DNA of 64,000 nucleotides from Pseudisothecium myosuroides. Taxonomy: Eukaryota; Streptophyta; Bryopsida; Hypnales; Lembophyllaceae. Where the stretch lies: positions 15,748,001-15,812,000 of the forward strand of contig OX637297.1 of assembly GCA_951799445.1 (NCBI GenBank), written 5' to 3'. Both the position numbers and the translations under genes were made by a program. How positions within the stretch are numbered: position 1 is the stretch's first letter; the number at the start of each line of letters is the position of its first letter. Positions 22,601-32,957 of the stretch are shown piece by piece. Below the pieces are notes generated by a model. It ran no database searches, had not been told where the DNA came from, and saw only the letters and a list, made by a program, of their open reading frames with translations.

Positions 22601-23505
22601 TTGGAGAAGAATAGATGACCCCCGGATTCTGTCTGGATCCGGTTCTGGGAGTATTAGGAGTTGGTTTATAGAGAACTGGCATACTAAGGGGTAGTTTCAT
22701 CTGCTGATTTTCCTTGAGGGTCTTCTGAGTGAGATAGCCATTCCTAGGTTGGGTGAGTTCTCGGGTTGAAGTACGAATGCTAGCCGACATTTGATGAGGT
22801 CTTGCTGTTACCGGAAGATAGGAACTGGAAAGTAGTTGGGATCCTTTAATTAGTTGGTACTAGCTCTGCTCTGGAAACTATGTTTTGGCAGAGTCTGTCG
22901 TTGTAGTAAGTGGGATAGTAGGGGTTTCCTGAGTGACCTTCTTGTCTGGAGTAACTTCCCGGATCAGTTGTGAGGAAATACTTGCCTTCCGGTTTTCTTT
23001 GTTTTCTTTGTTATTTCTCTTTTAGTGGAACTTCAGCCACTTTAAACTAGTGGAGGGTAGGATTTACGTGTCCTTCTTTAAGTCTAAGAGCGGAACCCTC
23101 TGATGTAGAGGTTAAACTATACCCTTGTTCGCATTGATTGCTAGATCCGGATCCGGGAAAGGTACAGGATCAAGACACTCTTTCCGTTTCCGTGTTTAGC
23201 TAAGCGGGATACTAAGTTACTGATACCATTGTGAAGGAATGCAGACCTGGTTTTTGTTGATTGGTAATATGTTTGAGAGCTAGGTTGATACAGGAGAAAG
23301 TTAAACGAATACAGATCGGGAAGTCTAGTTCTACATTTTATTCCCGGATTCTGTTTGTCTTTGGTTTTGTGTTCCGGATCCTATTCCGGGTATTTTGAGG
23401 ATACTACTAGTTGAAATCCTGTGGGAACGATACACAAGTCATCTAAGGTGTTTTACACTAATTTAACACCTAAGGGAGGGATTTGTGCTTATTCGTGTTA
23501 CGACA
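19653..23505 (+). mobile_element. ORF element A1 (family A), 3853 bp, nested in B1
   Basis: It starts TGTGGGAGCACAAAATG and ends GTGTTACGACA, flanked by CCCAA on both sides (19648-19652 and 23506-23510). Removing the element and one CCCAA restores the B1 reading frame without a break, which proves the boundaries. It carries a roughly 670-bp leader with CCGG-rich text, one ORF of 611 codons (20326-22158) and a 1.35-kb 3' region. The last 575 bp are nearly identical to the last 577 bp of A2, while the rest is much more diverged. No LTR pair, reverse transcriptase, integrase or transposase is present. Confidence 0.93.
20326..22158 (+). pseudogene. A1 ORF: family protein, 610 aa with one internal TAG
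   Basis: The start MVKGEG at ATG 20326 is the same as in A2. Residues of about 20-225 form the shared domain: VPIIPQDP, RKQLEEDLAQMG, MIRELTRDQSNKWEK, TWKRVYDFPRPGEGMASRT, LEFLLPILYPERPTRIT, WANTIFGALSGDRKVFW and IGPFIFHLYEYLGTLRG. An acidic Glu/Ser stretch follows, then a predicted coiled coil (EDLERLREEL to NQELTRELEES) and a Lys/Ser/Pro-rich basic tail. A TAG at 21802-21804 interrupts the frame where A2 reads through. After it, homology continues in frame (YHSEEGESPS, LETISPSQ) to a stop at 22158 at the same relative place as A2. The defect is a single stop, so loss is recent. The function is unknown. Confidence 0.75.
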
Positions 23506-23510
23506 CCCAA

Positions 23511-24597
23511 CATTGCCGGAACACGCCGGAAGTCTACGGATCCGAGTGCTCGAAGGAAGCAAGAGGCCGGAGAAATGAAGCAACCCCGGAATCCACTTCC
23601 GGAATCAGATCAGTTCGAGGCCACCATCAACTGGTTGAGGGCTACCAAGGGACAAAACGAGCGGATGACGGCTCTGATCCGGGACGTGTGTGAAAAGTTG
23701 GATGTGACGGAAGAAGCCCAGATTCTAAGTGCTCTGACAGAAAGGCCAGATCCGGGAGCAGTGAAGCAGTTAGAAGGACGGATCCTAGCCTTGGAGCAAG
23801 AACGGAACCGGTTCCAAGAACAAGCTGCATGGGCGGAAAGAGAAAAGAACACCGCCAAAGCAAAAGAGGGGGAAGCCATCTATCTAGTCCGGAATGTCCG
23901 AGGGTTGTTCGAGCATTCGACAGATGTGCTTGCAAGGGCTACGCTCTGGAACTTGCAAATGGTGCAGCAGGGCCACGTCGTGGGATTGAAGGTGGTCAGC
24001 ATCCTAGTGGACTTTGAAGTCCGGATCGAGGGAATGCTGAAGGAGGTACGGCAGCTATTGGGCAATCTCGATCCACTCGAAGGATTGGACCAGGGGCTTT
24101 TTGAGCTGACTCAAGATTTTCAGGAAGGAGGAGCACAATCCCAACCTTCCCCAGCCAAGACCAGATCAGTGGCTAGAACATCATCAGCCGTGAAGAAACA
24201 TTCGCTTGTCAAGCAGTTTACGGAATCTAGGCCGGATCCGAAAACAACCCTGAGTACAACTCCGGTGAAGGACGTGTTTCCAGTCATACCAGCCGGAAGG
24301 ATCGCGGCGGTGGCGAATCTCTTCCCTGACCGTCAGGTTTCTTCCGATTTTCGTGAGCCAGCCATACCCAGAACGGTGTTGAATCCAGCTTGGACAGATC
24401 CGGTGAGTTTCACTCACATGCTCCAGCCCATGATTCAAGCACCCCCACCGTCCCAACTCATAGACCTCACACAGCCGAAGCCAAGGGGACGGCGGCTATT
24501 CAACGAAGTAGAGGAGGAATCGGAAGAAGAGGAGGTGGAAACGACCCCACAGACCCAGTCGAAGGAGGAGCTTCAACATCCCCGGACCTGGTCGTAG
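23511..24597 (+). pseudogene. B1 ORF, 3' part (continuation after A1)
   Basis: This continues the B1 frame from the duplicated CCCAA (PNIAGTRRKS) to TAG 24597. It is predicted helical and coiled coil (TINWLRATKGQNERM; QLEGRILALEQERNRFQEQ), followed by NVRGLFEHSTDVLARATLW, which corresponds in position to VRAFVSNSGNVINKAKLF of family A. A Pro/Ser-rich linker and an acidic end (EVEEESEEEEVE) follow. There is no premature stop in this half. It has no known enzymatic motifs. Architecture (domain, coiled coil, charged tail) and total length are the same as in family A, although sequence identity in this half is low. Confidence 0.65.
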
Positions 24598-24599
24598 AC

Positions 24600-25797
24600 A
24601 AAGACCACCCCGCCCAAGAAGTCAGGCGCGTTGCCATCCAAGGGCGGAACTTTGTCCAAGAAAGCTCAGAGGGGTAAATGACTAGTTCGAGCGGCGGTTA
24701 TGGTAGTTAGGATTTTAGCCGGATAGTAAGTTCCGGAACCGGGTTGCCCGGATGTGGGGCCCAAAGTTCCGGACTTTTAGGAGTTTAACGGCTTTCCAAT
24801 TTTTTTGTAACGATTCTCAGGGCCGTTGCCTTTTTGCTTTTTGCTTTTTGTTTGGCCGTTGGCCGGGTTTCTGGTAGCCGTTTGGGCTGCCTTTCTGTTG
24901 GTTTTTAAGGGCAGGTCGGCTTGTTGGCCTATCATTCCTTTCCTTGTTCATTTAATCTGAAGCATTCAAGAAAGCACATGGTGGATTATTCTCTTGCGTA
25001 TCGCGTCTATAGTCACTTGTGTGGATGTGTAAGTGAGAGTGTGCAAGGGGAGGAGTCTGGATACTTGGGTAGCCGGGTTAAGGCTAAGTGTATTTTACGG
25101 ATTAGTTTTGGGATTTGCAAGTGAGGTGATGTGCGTGGTGCCTTTAATTTGCTGGAATGGTGATCCGGAAGTGACCAGGAAGCTAGTCCAGAATCCGATA
25201 GTGGTTTCAAGCGGAAGTCAGCAATTGCTAGAGGAATATTTTCAACCACCGGAAGGTCTACCCACTCAGGAGCGGTCACTAGCTAGGACGTTAATCCTTA
25301 GTTCCGGAAGTCCGGTATCCATTGTTGTAGTAAGGAGGACCTAACGCTACCCTGTGTGACTAGCTTTCCGAATAGGCATCCGGGAGGTTGTGAGGATGCC
25401 ACCCTGTTTACTCAACTAGTTATATTCTTGGGTTGTGTTTTGTTTGTGTTAATAGAATTTGTGTCAAGTTTAGAGTGGTGAAGTTCCCTACCCCTCAGAA
25501 AGAGCAAGTGAGGACCCTCTGAGGGCAAAACAGAGGTACCAAAAACCAATTTGTCAGAGATTCGGAACGGGAAGGCCGGATAGAGTCGGATCCGGGAGTG
25601 AATCCGGAGAGAAAGTAGTTCCGGAAGAGAGTTTGTGAGTTGGATGGACCCCTCTTGAGGTAATCAAAATCCGAAAACTTAAAGGTCTAAGGAAACTAAG
25701 ATTGAGATAACGTCTGGAATCTCTTGGGACGATAACTTGTGTCATCTTACCACGTTTTTGTATTAAAGATACTTACGCCTATATTACGCGTACAACA
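24600..25797 (+). other. 3' non-coding region of element B1
   Basis: This has about 1.2 kb without a convincing ORF. It is rich in CCGGAA and CCGGAT words and contains a TTTTTGCTTTTTGCTTTTTG run near 24830. No polypurine tract or tRNA-complementary primer site directly beside a terminal repeat was seen. Confidence 0.5.
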
Positions 25798-25802
25798 GAC
25801 AC

Positions 25803-28765
25803 CAAGCAGAATCTCTAACCAAAAATAAGGGGGCGTGAAGGTGAAATTGGAAATTCAAACCAACGAAAGTACGCTGTAAAAAAAAACAGCATATGAAAGT
25901 CAACTAAACGTTCATACCATCCAACTCTCTCTATCCCCAGCAATAGGGTGTAGAAAGAGAAGTGCAACTTGTCACCAACCAAAGACTCTTGCCCCGAGAT
26001 GTTGGGTTTAAAATACACTAAACGTCTCACACCAAGCAGAATCTGTAATCGGAAATCAGAGGGCGTGAAGTTGTAATTGGAAATTCCAACCAACCAAAGT
26101 ACGTTGTAAGAAGAAACAACGTATGACAGTCAATGAAATGTTTATACCATCCAACTCTCTCTATCCCCAACAATAGGGTGTAGAAAGAGAAGTGCAACTT
26201 GTCACCAACCAAAGACTTTTGCCTCGAGATGTTGGATTTAAATTCCACTAAATGTCGCACACCAAGCATCTCTTTAACTAGAAAGGGGGCATAAAGTTCA
26301 AATTGGAATTCAAACCAACCAAATTACGTTGGAAAAAGAAACAGGGTATGAAAGACAACGAAACCTTCATACCATCCAACTCTCTCCCGTTCAAAATAGG
26401 GTGCAGAAAGAGAAGTGAAACTTGTCACCAACCAAAGACTCATGTCGCAAGATGTTGGGTTTAAAATCCGCTAAACACTTGACACCAAGCATAATCTGTA
26501 ACCGGATATAAGAGGGCGTGAAGCTGAAATTCAAAATTCAACCAACCAAAGTACGCTGTAAAAAGAAACAGGGTACAAAAGTCAAAGAAACTTTCATACC
26601 ATCGAACTCTCTCTATCCCCAAAAATAGGGTGTAGAAAGAGAAGTAAAACTTGGTACCAACTAAAGAGTCTTGCCCCGAGATGTTGAGTTTAAAATCCAC
26701 TAAACTTCTCACACCAAGCAAAATCTTTAACCGGAAAAAAGTGGGCGTAACGTTCAAATTCAAAATTCAAACCAACCAAAGTACGTTGTAAAAAGAAACA
26801 AGGTATGATAGTCAACAAAACCTTCATACCATCCAACTGCCTTCTCCCCAAAAATAGAGTGTAGAAAGAGAAGTGAAACTTGACACCACCTAAAGAGTCA
26901 TGCCTTGAGATGATGGGTTTAAAATCCACTAAATGTCGGACACCAAGCAGAATTGGTAACTGGAAATAAGAGGGCGTGAAGTTCAAATTCAAAATTCAAA
27001 CCAACCAAATTACGTTGTAAAAAAAACAAGATATGAAGGTCAACGAAACCTTGATACCATCCAATTGTCATCTCTCCAAAAATAGGGTGTAGAAAGAGAA
27101 ATGAAACTTGTCACCACCTAAAGACTCATGCCTGGACAGGATGGGTTTAAAATCTTCTAAATGTCTGACACCAAGCAGAATTTGCACCTGGAAATAAGAG
27201 GGCGTGAAGTTTAAATTGGAAATTCAAACCAACCAAAGTAAGTTGTAAAAAAAAATAGAGTATGAAAGACAACTTAACCTTCATACCATCCAACTCTCTC
27301 CCGTTCAAAAATAGGGTATAGAAAGAGAAGTGGAACTTGTCACCAACCAAAGACTCATGCCGCAAGATGTTGGGTTTATAATCCACTAAACGCCTGACAC
27401 CAAGCATAATCTGTAACCGGATATAAGAGGGCGTGAAGCTCAAATTCAAAATTCAAACAACCAAAGTACATTGTAAAAAGAAACAACGGATGAAAGTCAA
27501 CAAAACCTTCATACCATCCAACTGTCTTCCGTTCAAAAATAGAGTGTAGAAAGTGAAGTGAAACTTGGCAGCACCCAAAGACTCGTGCCCCGAGATGTTG
27601 GGTTTAAAATCCACTAAACTTCTGACACCAAGCATAATCTGCAACCGGAAATAAGAGGGCATGAAGTTCAAATTCAAAATTCAAACCCACCAAAGTACGT
27701 TGTAAAAAGAAACAAGGTATGAAAGTCAACAAGACCTTCATACCATCCAACTGCCTTCTCCCCAAAAATAGGGTGTAGAAAGAGAAGTGAAACTTGTCAC
27801 GACCTAAAGACTCATGCCTCGATATGATGGGTTTAAAATCCACTTAATGTCGAACACCAAGCAGAATCGGTAACCAGAAATAAGAGGCCGTGAAGTTCAA
27901 ATTGAAAATTCAAACCAACCAAAGTACGTTGTAAAAAGAAACAGGGTATGAAAGTCAATGAATCCTTCATACCATCCAAGTGCCTTCTCCCCCAAAATAG
28001 GGTGTAGAAAGTAAAGTGAAACTTGTCAATAACAAAAGACTCGTGCCACAAGGTGTTGAGTTTAAAATTCACTAAACGTCTAACACCAAGCAGAATTTGC
28101 AACCAGAAATAAGAGGGCGTGAAGTTTAAATTGAAAATTCAAACAACCCAAAGTACGTTGTAAAAAGAAACAAGGTATGAAAGTCAACGAGACCTTCATA
28201 CCATCCAACTGTCTTTTGTTCAAAAATAGGGTGTAGAAAGTGAAGTAAAACTTGTCACCAACCAAAGACTCGTGCCCCAAGATGTTGAGTTCAAAATCCA
28301 CTAAACGTCTGAGACCAAGCATAATTTGTAACCGGAAATAAGAGGGCGTGAAGTTCAAATTGGAAATTCAAACCAACCAAAGTATGTTGTAAAAAGAAAC
28401 AGGGTATGATAGTCCACAAAACCTTCATACCATCCAACTGTCTTCTGTTCAAAAATAGGGTGTAGAAAGAGAAGTGAAACTTGTCACCAACCAAAGACTT
28501 GTGCCGCAAGATGTTGGGTTTAAAATGCACTAAACGTCTCACACCAAGCATAATCTGTAACCGGAAATAAGAGGGTGTGAAGTTCAAATTGAAAATTCAA
28601 ACCAACCAAAGTACGTTGTAAAAAGAAATAGGGTATGAAAGTCAATGAGACCTTCATACCATCCAAGTGTCTTCTTCCCAAATATAGGGTGTAGAAAATA
28701 AAAAGAAACTTGTCACCAACCAAAGACTCGTGCCCCAAGATGTTGGGTTTAAAATCCACTAAATG
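25803..28765. repeat. 230-bp satellite array, right block (about 13 units)
   Basis: This is the continuation of the left block, resuming in mid-unit (CACCAAGCAGAATC) exactly where B1 cut it. The first units (about 25913-26215) are almost identical to 16057-16360, including private variants (AAATACACTAAACG; TTTATACCATCC). They are more similar to each other than to neighbours, which indicates a higher-order repeat. The later units form another subgroup (GTTCAAAAATAGGG, GACACCAAGCATAATC). The array ends within a unit at ATCCACTAAATG, about 28765. Confidence 0.93.
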
Positions 28766-28789
28766 AATATGGCCTTCCCGGCTTGCCTA

Positions 28790-29454
28790 TGGTTTTTGGC
28801 CATCAAATACTTGCAAGGCTTTCAACACATCTTTTATTATATGTCTATAATTTGTGCATTGTTGCTAGAAGGCAAGATCTTTGATGGTATTTTACCATGT
28901 CTATAAATGTATGTGGTTGCTCCCCATTTTATCTATTTTGAAATTTTGCAAAGTATATGACAACACATGGACACATTATTAAGACCTCCGGTTGGGGTCT
29001 CAATAAGACCAACCATTGCATCATGAGGAAATTACATACAAAACAAGTTTTTGTTGGCACCAAGAGTTGTTTGCTGGATTGAGCTTGAAAAAAGTGGACA
29101 TTGTTGTATGATGGAACCTAGTTTCTTGGCACACCCTTTTTGCCCTCAAAACTAAATCCTCAGAGTTAGGCTCTTTAGTCCAATCTTCCAACAAGAGATT
29201 CAAAGCATGATGTGCCACAAAATCTTGCTTGAAGATGTGCGCATATGTGACAATAGTATCATCTTTTGTTCCAAGCATGTTCTTTGCATTGTTTGTACAA
29301 ACTTGGATGACATTTTTTTGAACCCACATTCTTGATGAATGCTTTCAACTACATTGATATATAATCCATGGTTTTTAATTGTCTGGAAGTATCAATAGAC
29401 CCAAGAAATACATCACCAGTGAGATATGACATCATCATGTTCATGAAGAGCTAC
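28790..29454 (-). pseudogene. hAT-type (DUF659-like) transposase pseudogene, downstream part
   Basis: Minus-strand reading gives VFLGSIDTS-like text just beside the B2 insertion. It continues with VIQVCTNNAKNMLGTKD and HIFKQDFVAHHALNLLLED, then AKRVCQETRFHHTTMSTFF. This is the signature of DUF659 in plant hAT-related transposases (DNA-binding BED finger, DUF659, hAT dimerisation domain). The frame has several shifts and stops, and downstream sequence degrades toward the satellite boundary at about 28790. The other part lies at 31490-31960, across element B2. It is a dead gene copy. Confidence 0.72.
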
Positions 29455-31489
29455 TGTCAAACACGCAATCTAGGCATAAGTATCCTTATTCACAAACATG
29501 TGGTAAGATGACACGGAATATTGTCCCAGGAGATTCTAGTATGATGTTGCAAGTTTTACGGTATCCGGACCTCTTTCCAAACACCCAAGCCAATCCGTCT
29601 GGACTGCTTCTTTCCTTTCCGGTTACAAATACTACCCGGAATCCAATCCGGATTCGTCTCCACCCGGAATCTGGTTCCTAGACTGATCTTGTAGTTGGCT
29701 GAACTTCCAGTGAGTGGGGATTTTCCGCTAGCAATTGCTTATCTCCGCATGAAACCCTACCTGGATTCCGGAATTGCATCCACACCACTCCTAAGTCGGA
29801 TCACCGTTCCAGTAGTTTAAAGGCACTATGCACTTATCTTCATTCACAAGTCAGAAAGCTCCCTCACACTCAAGCACTACCAATCAGACCCGGTTACCTC
29901 GGATCCGGATTCCTCCTTGCCCATCCCCTCTTACACTTTAACACTTCAAACAAACCAACAAAGTAGCTTACACAGCTGGGAATCAGAAAGTTCACTCAGT
30001 ATCTTAAAATAAAGAAAAGGAATGAATATAAACAAATGCACACAAAATGGGCTTGGATGGAATGAGAGGGCAACAGACTGCCCGCCCCTTTAAAACCCAA
30101 AACAAAAGGCCAAAAAGCTGAAAAGCCACCCCTAAAATCCGGGTGACCACTCAATGACTTCCCAAGATATCTGGAAAGTTCAAGGACAACTGCCCCTAGA
30201 AATCCGGAACCAAGCCCCATGTACGGAAAACCCGCTCCAGATTCAAAATTCAAAATTCTAACTAACTGAAAGTAACTAACGCACTACCTCCCCCTACGCG
30301 CCTTCTTCTTCTTCTTCTTCTCCTTCTTCTTCCTGGTGCTCATTCGCAACTTCCGACGTAAGGTTGTACTTCAGGAATTGCATTCCGGTTTCGTATACTA
30401 CTACCTCATGGCCGTTCAAAACCTCGTGTTGGTGGTATAGGTGAAACAAATACGGGCTGAGCGGATTGTACTTGTTCTTTGTCACATGACCTACCAATTT
30501 TGCCACTACTCCCGCGAAAACCTTACCCCAATGTACTGCCCTATCCTCCAAAGCCCCAAAGATAGTGTTTCCTACCGTGACCGTAACCCGAGTAGGCTTT
30601 TCCGGATACAAAAGCGGAACCATAAATTCCAGTACCTGTCTATGCCTATCATCCTTATAGTCACTAATGCTGTATCCGTCCTTCAAATTGATCGGATTTC
30701 GGAACTTCCCGATCGAGTACTTCAGTTTCCAGGAAGCTAATGCAGGTCCAAATTTAGTGAACCCGTATACTTCCGCCCAAACATTATCCGTCCAAGCTAT
30801 GGGTTGACCCCTAATTGTCAACTCATACTGATTCGGGACTCCTTCTACAAGCTCCTCGATCATCCCCTAGTCCTTGACATTCCACGGCCTCCATATTAAC
30901 CTGACGCATCCCATACGCGTTAGATCCTCCTTTAACTGTCTCCGCATGGTCGGATCTTCTGGAATAATCGGACAAACCGCCTGGGGCAAGACCATAATCC
31001 GAGTTTTCGGATCGCTACCTTCCGCCATGACTACCGCCACCGACAGTACTAATCCGGTGCAATCGGCATCGACCTCACTTTTCTCTCCCTGACACGATGT
31101 CTATCTCACCCCTCTTTCTCTCAACTATGTACGTGTAGTCGTCTGTGAAAAAGGAAGAGAAATAGGGTTGGTTGGCCCTTAAATACCCGTCGAATTGTCG
31201 AGAATGTTGAGGAAGCCGTTTCCGTAATAGAACCCTAGTCTCCTAGGTCGGAACCCTAGACCGTAGGTTCCTACAATCCGGAAAATTCCGGATTTCGGAT
31301 TCGTAAACTGTTGGTGATTAGCCAGTTGTACGGATCTGATAACACGGAAACACACTACTCTCATATTACCCGTAATTGGATCTAATTTCCTATGTTCTAC
31401 CAAAATTCAAATTTTTTTGGCTTTATTGTAATCCTATTCTAATCTATTTTTACATACTTTGTATTTACGTACTCCCACAGCTACCAAGT
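29455..31489 (-). mobile_element. ORF element B2 (family B), 2035 bp, internally deleted, minus orientation
   Basis: On the minus strand it begins TGTGGGAGTACGTAAATAC at 31489 and ends in GCGTGTTTGACA at 29455. GCTAC flanks both sides (29450-29454 and 31490-31494). Both ends match B1 (GATACTTA(C/T)GCCTA near the 3' end). It sits inside the hAT pseudogene, whose reading picks up on the other side. At 2.0 kb it is about 1.45 kb shorter than B1, the loss falling within the ORF's second half and 3' region. It has a TATA-like GGTATTTAAGG (31179-31188 on the minus strand). Confidence 0.9.
30294..31028 (-). pseudogene. B2 ORF: truncated family protein with internal TAG
   Basis: The ATG at 31028 starts MAEGSDPK, then VCPIIPEDPTMRRQLKEDLT, a GCVRLIWRPWNV stretch, a TAG at 30869-30867, and then an open frame from MIEELVEGVPNQYELTIRG. 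That frame continues with WAEVYGFTKFGPALASWKLK, LEFMVPLLYPEKPTRVTVT, NTIFGALED and NPLSPYLFHLYHQHEVL. It ends in a Glu run and stops at 30294. Compared with B1 it preserves the middle of the domain better and shows what the TAG region of B1 looked like. The coiled-coil half is deleted. No enzymatic motif is seen. Confidence 0.72.
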
Positions 31490-31960
31490 AATGTTGTCCC
31501 AACCATTGGTGCAAATTGTCACTATATAGTTCTTCAATACAAAATTAGTTTTTAATTTTATCTTGTTCTCAATTTGCAACTTCTTGAATTCAAATAAATG
31601 AGTCCTGAACTAGTGGTATGTAGTACTTGAATCCCACTTGTTAAGTTGCCTTCACCTCTACAATGAACATTGGATTCCTTGTGATGTTGATGGTACATTG
31701 GTTTCATAGAGAAAACTTGCCAATTTTTCATCCATCTCCTTCCTCTTTAAAATGTGCAAGGCATCAACTATAAATTTTTGATATAACAACTCAAATCTTG
31801 TGGAATTCAATGCAGTAAGACTAGTGGATCTTTAGAAAGGTTGAGTTGGTTCTTTTAAGTTTTATCCATCTCTTACGTCTCCCCCATTACTTTGTTTTGA
31901 GCGGATCAGCTTCAGCTTGGCATAAAAGCTATTCTTAATGGATTGTTCGAATTTGACTCA
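31490..31960 (-). pseudogene. hAT-type (DUF659-like) transposase pseudogene, upstream part
   Basis: On the minus strand the reading gives KRKEMDEKLASFLYETNVP (the start of a DUF659-like region in hAT proteins is typically IAKFFYENGIPF-like). Further on it gives VTICTNGWDN, the TDGW motif, directly before the B2 insertion. Beyond the insertion the frame continues with SLVMYFLGSID-type sequence, so one gene was split. There are several stops. Sequence from about 31960 to 32120 may hold a ruined BED finger, but I could not confirm it. Confidence 0.6.
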
Positions 31961-32810
31961 AAATCCAGCATGCCCTCCAAATTCATCTATTACAGGATAA
32001 AGTTTGCACAATTGGCACATTTATGGTGCACAATCCAAGGTAGGCTAGGACACAACAACCTCTTCGACTTGTATCCAAAGTACGCAAAAGCCCACTTACG
32101 CTTATAGTTGAATGTCAAACCACAAAAAGAAACAAAATTTGCTCCCATCATCCAGAAATTATACTATGGTTCCCATTCTTTTGCTTCTTTATTTGAAGTT
32201 GCCATTAAGGTTGTACATGAGTATGGATGTCCTTTTATTTGAGGTGGGTATGAGTATTTTTATTTTCCACGACTTGGTACCAGTATTAGCAATTAACGTC
32301 AATTATATACTTGAAATGATTTTTATATCATCTCAACATAAAACTAGGGCCATCCTCCACCAAATATGACTACAGTGTAGAGCTCAAAATGAAGTCCAAG
32401 ACAAGAGGCATAGGTAGAAAATATGAGGTCTATTGCTACTGCCTACTCCATATATATTCTAGCGTGGTATAGTACATGGGCAATGACGCTCTGTCAAGGC
32501 CCAAGTACAAGTTGATTAGGCGCAAATACCTGGGATTTGGATGGGAATGTAAGGAATGAGGTAATGGACACAAAGGGTTAGGTGGCAGATGGAAGGGCCT
32601 AAGGTATAGATGCTAGTAGGAGTCAAGGTGTTGAAATAAGGAAGTAAGGTGCCGATGCTATCTGGTCACCTAAACCAACAGATGGGGCAAAGGCACGAAG
32701 ACATAGGTGGAGATTACTATCTATAAGTCCGTGCCTAGACAATGAATCACTACTTGCGCTACATCCTTATCCTAACATCTACGCCTATACCTTGAAGTCC
32801 ATGCCTTGAC

Positions 32811-32957
32811 CACTATAAGAAAACCATTTTATATGACGTTTTGTAATTTTTGCAGACGGATTTTAGATGATATAGAACATAACATCCAGATGTTTTTATA
32901 TCAACAGTAACGTCCAATATAACAAAAATCACATAAAACATGGATTTTTTTATAGTG
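32811..32957. mobile_element. 147-bp CACTA-type MITE
   Basis: The left end CACTATAAGAAAACCATTTT and right end GGATTTTTTTATAGTG are inverted repeats (CACTATAAAAAAATCC on the other strand). The flanking triplets are GAC and AAC, agreeing at two of three bases, consistent with an aged 3-bp target duplication. It contains a central palindromic arrangement of ACGT-containing words (ATGACGTTTTG against AACGTCC). The flanking text on either side repeats CCATGCC-TAACATC-CGCGCC-like words. Confidence 0.75.

Larger units (their letters stand above)
18460..25797 (+). mobile_element. ORF element B1 (family B), 3.48 kb before being split by A1
   Basis: The left end TATGGGAGTATGTAAC and right end TATTACGCGTACAACA are flanked by GACAC on both sides (18455-18459 and 25798-25802), and the satellite reads continuously when the element is removed. 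The terminal eight bases match TGTGGGAG of the other copies except for one G-to-A. The element has a TATA-like GGTATTTAAAC near 18742 and one long ORF split by A1. It then has a 3' region of about 1.2 kb without a gene. No LTR pair, polymerase or integrase is seen. Its right end (GATACTTACGCCTA) matches the corresponding end of B2, defining family B. Confidence 0.88.
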
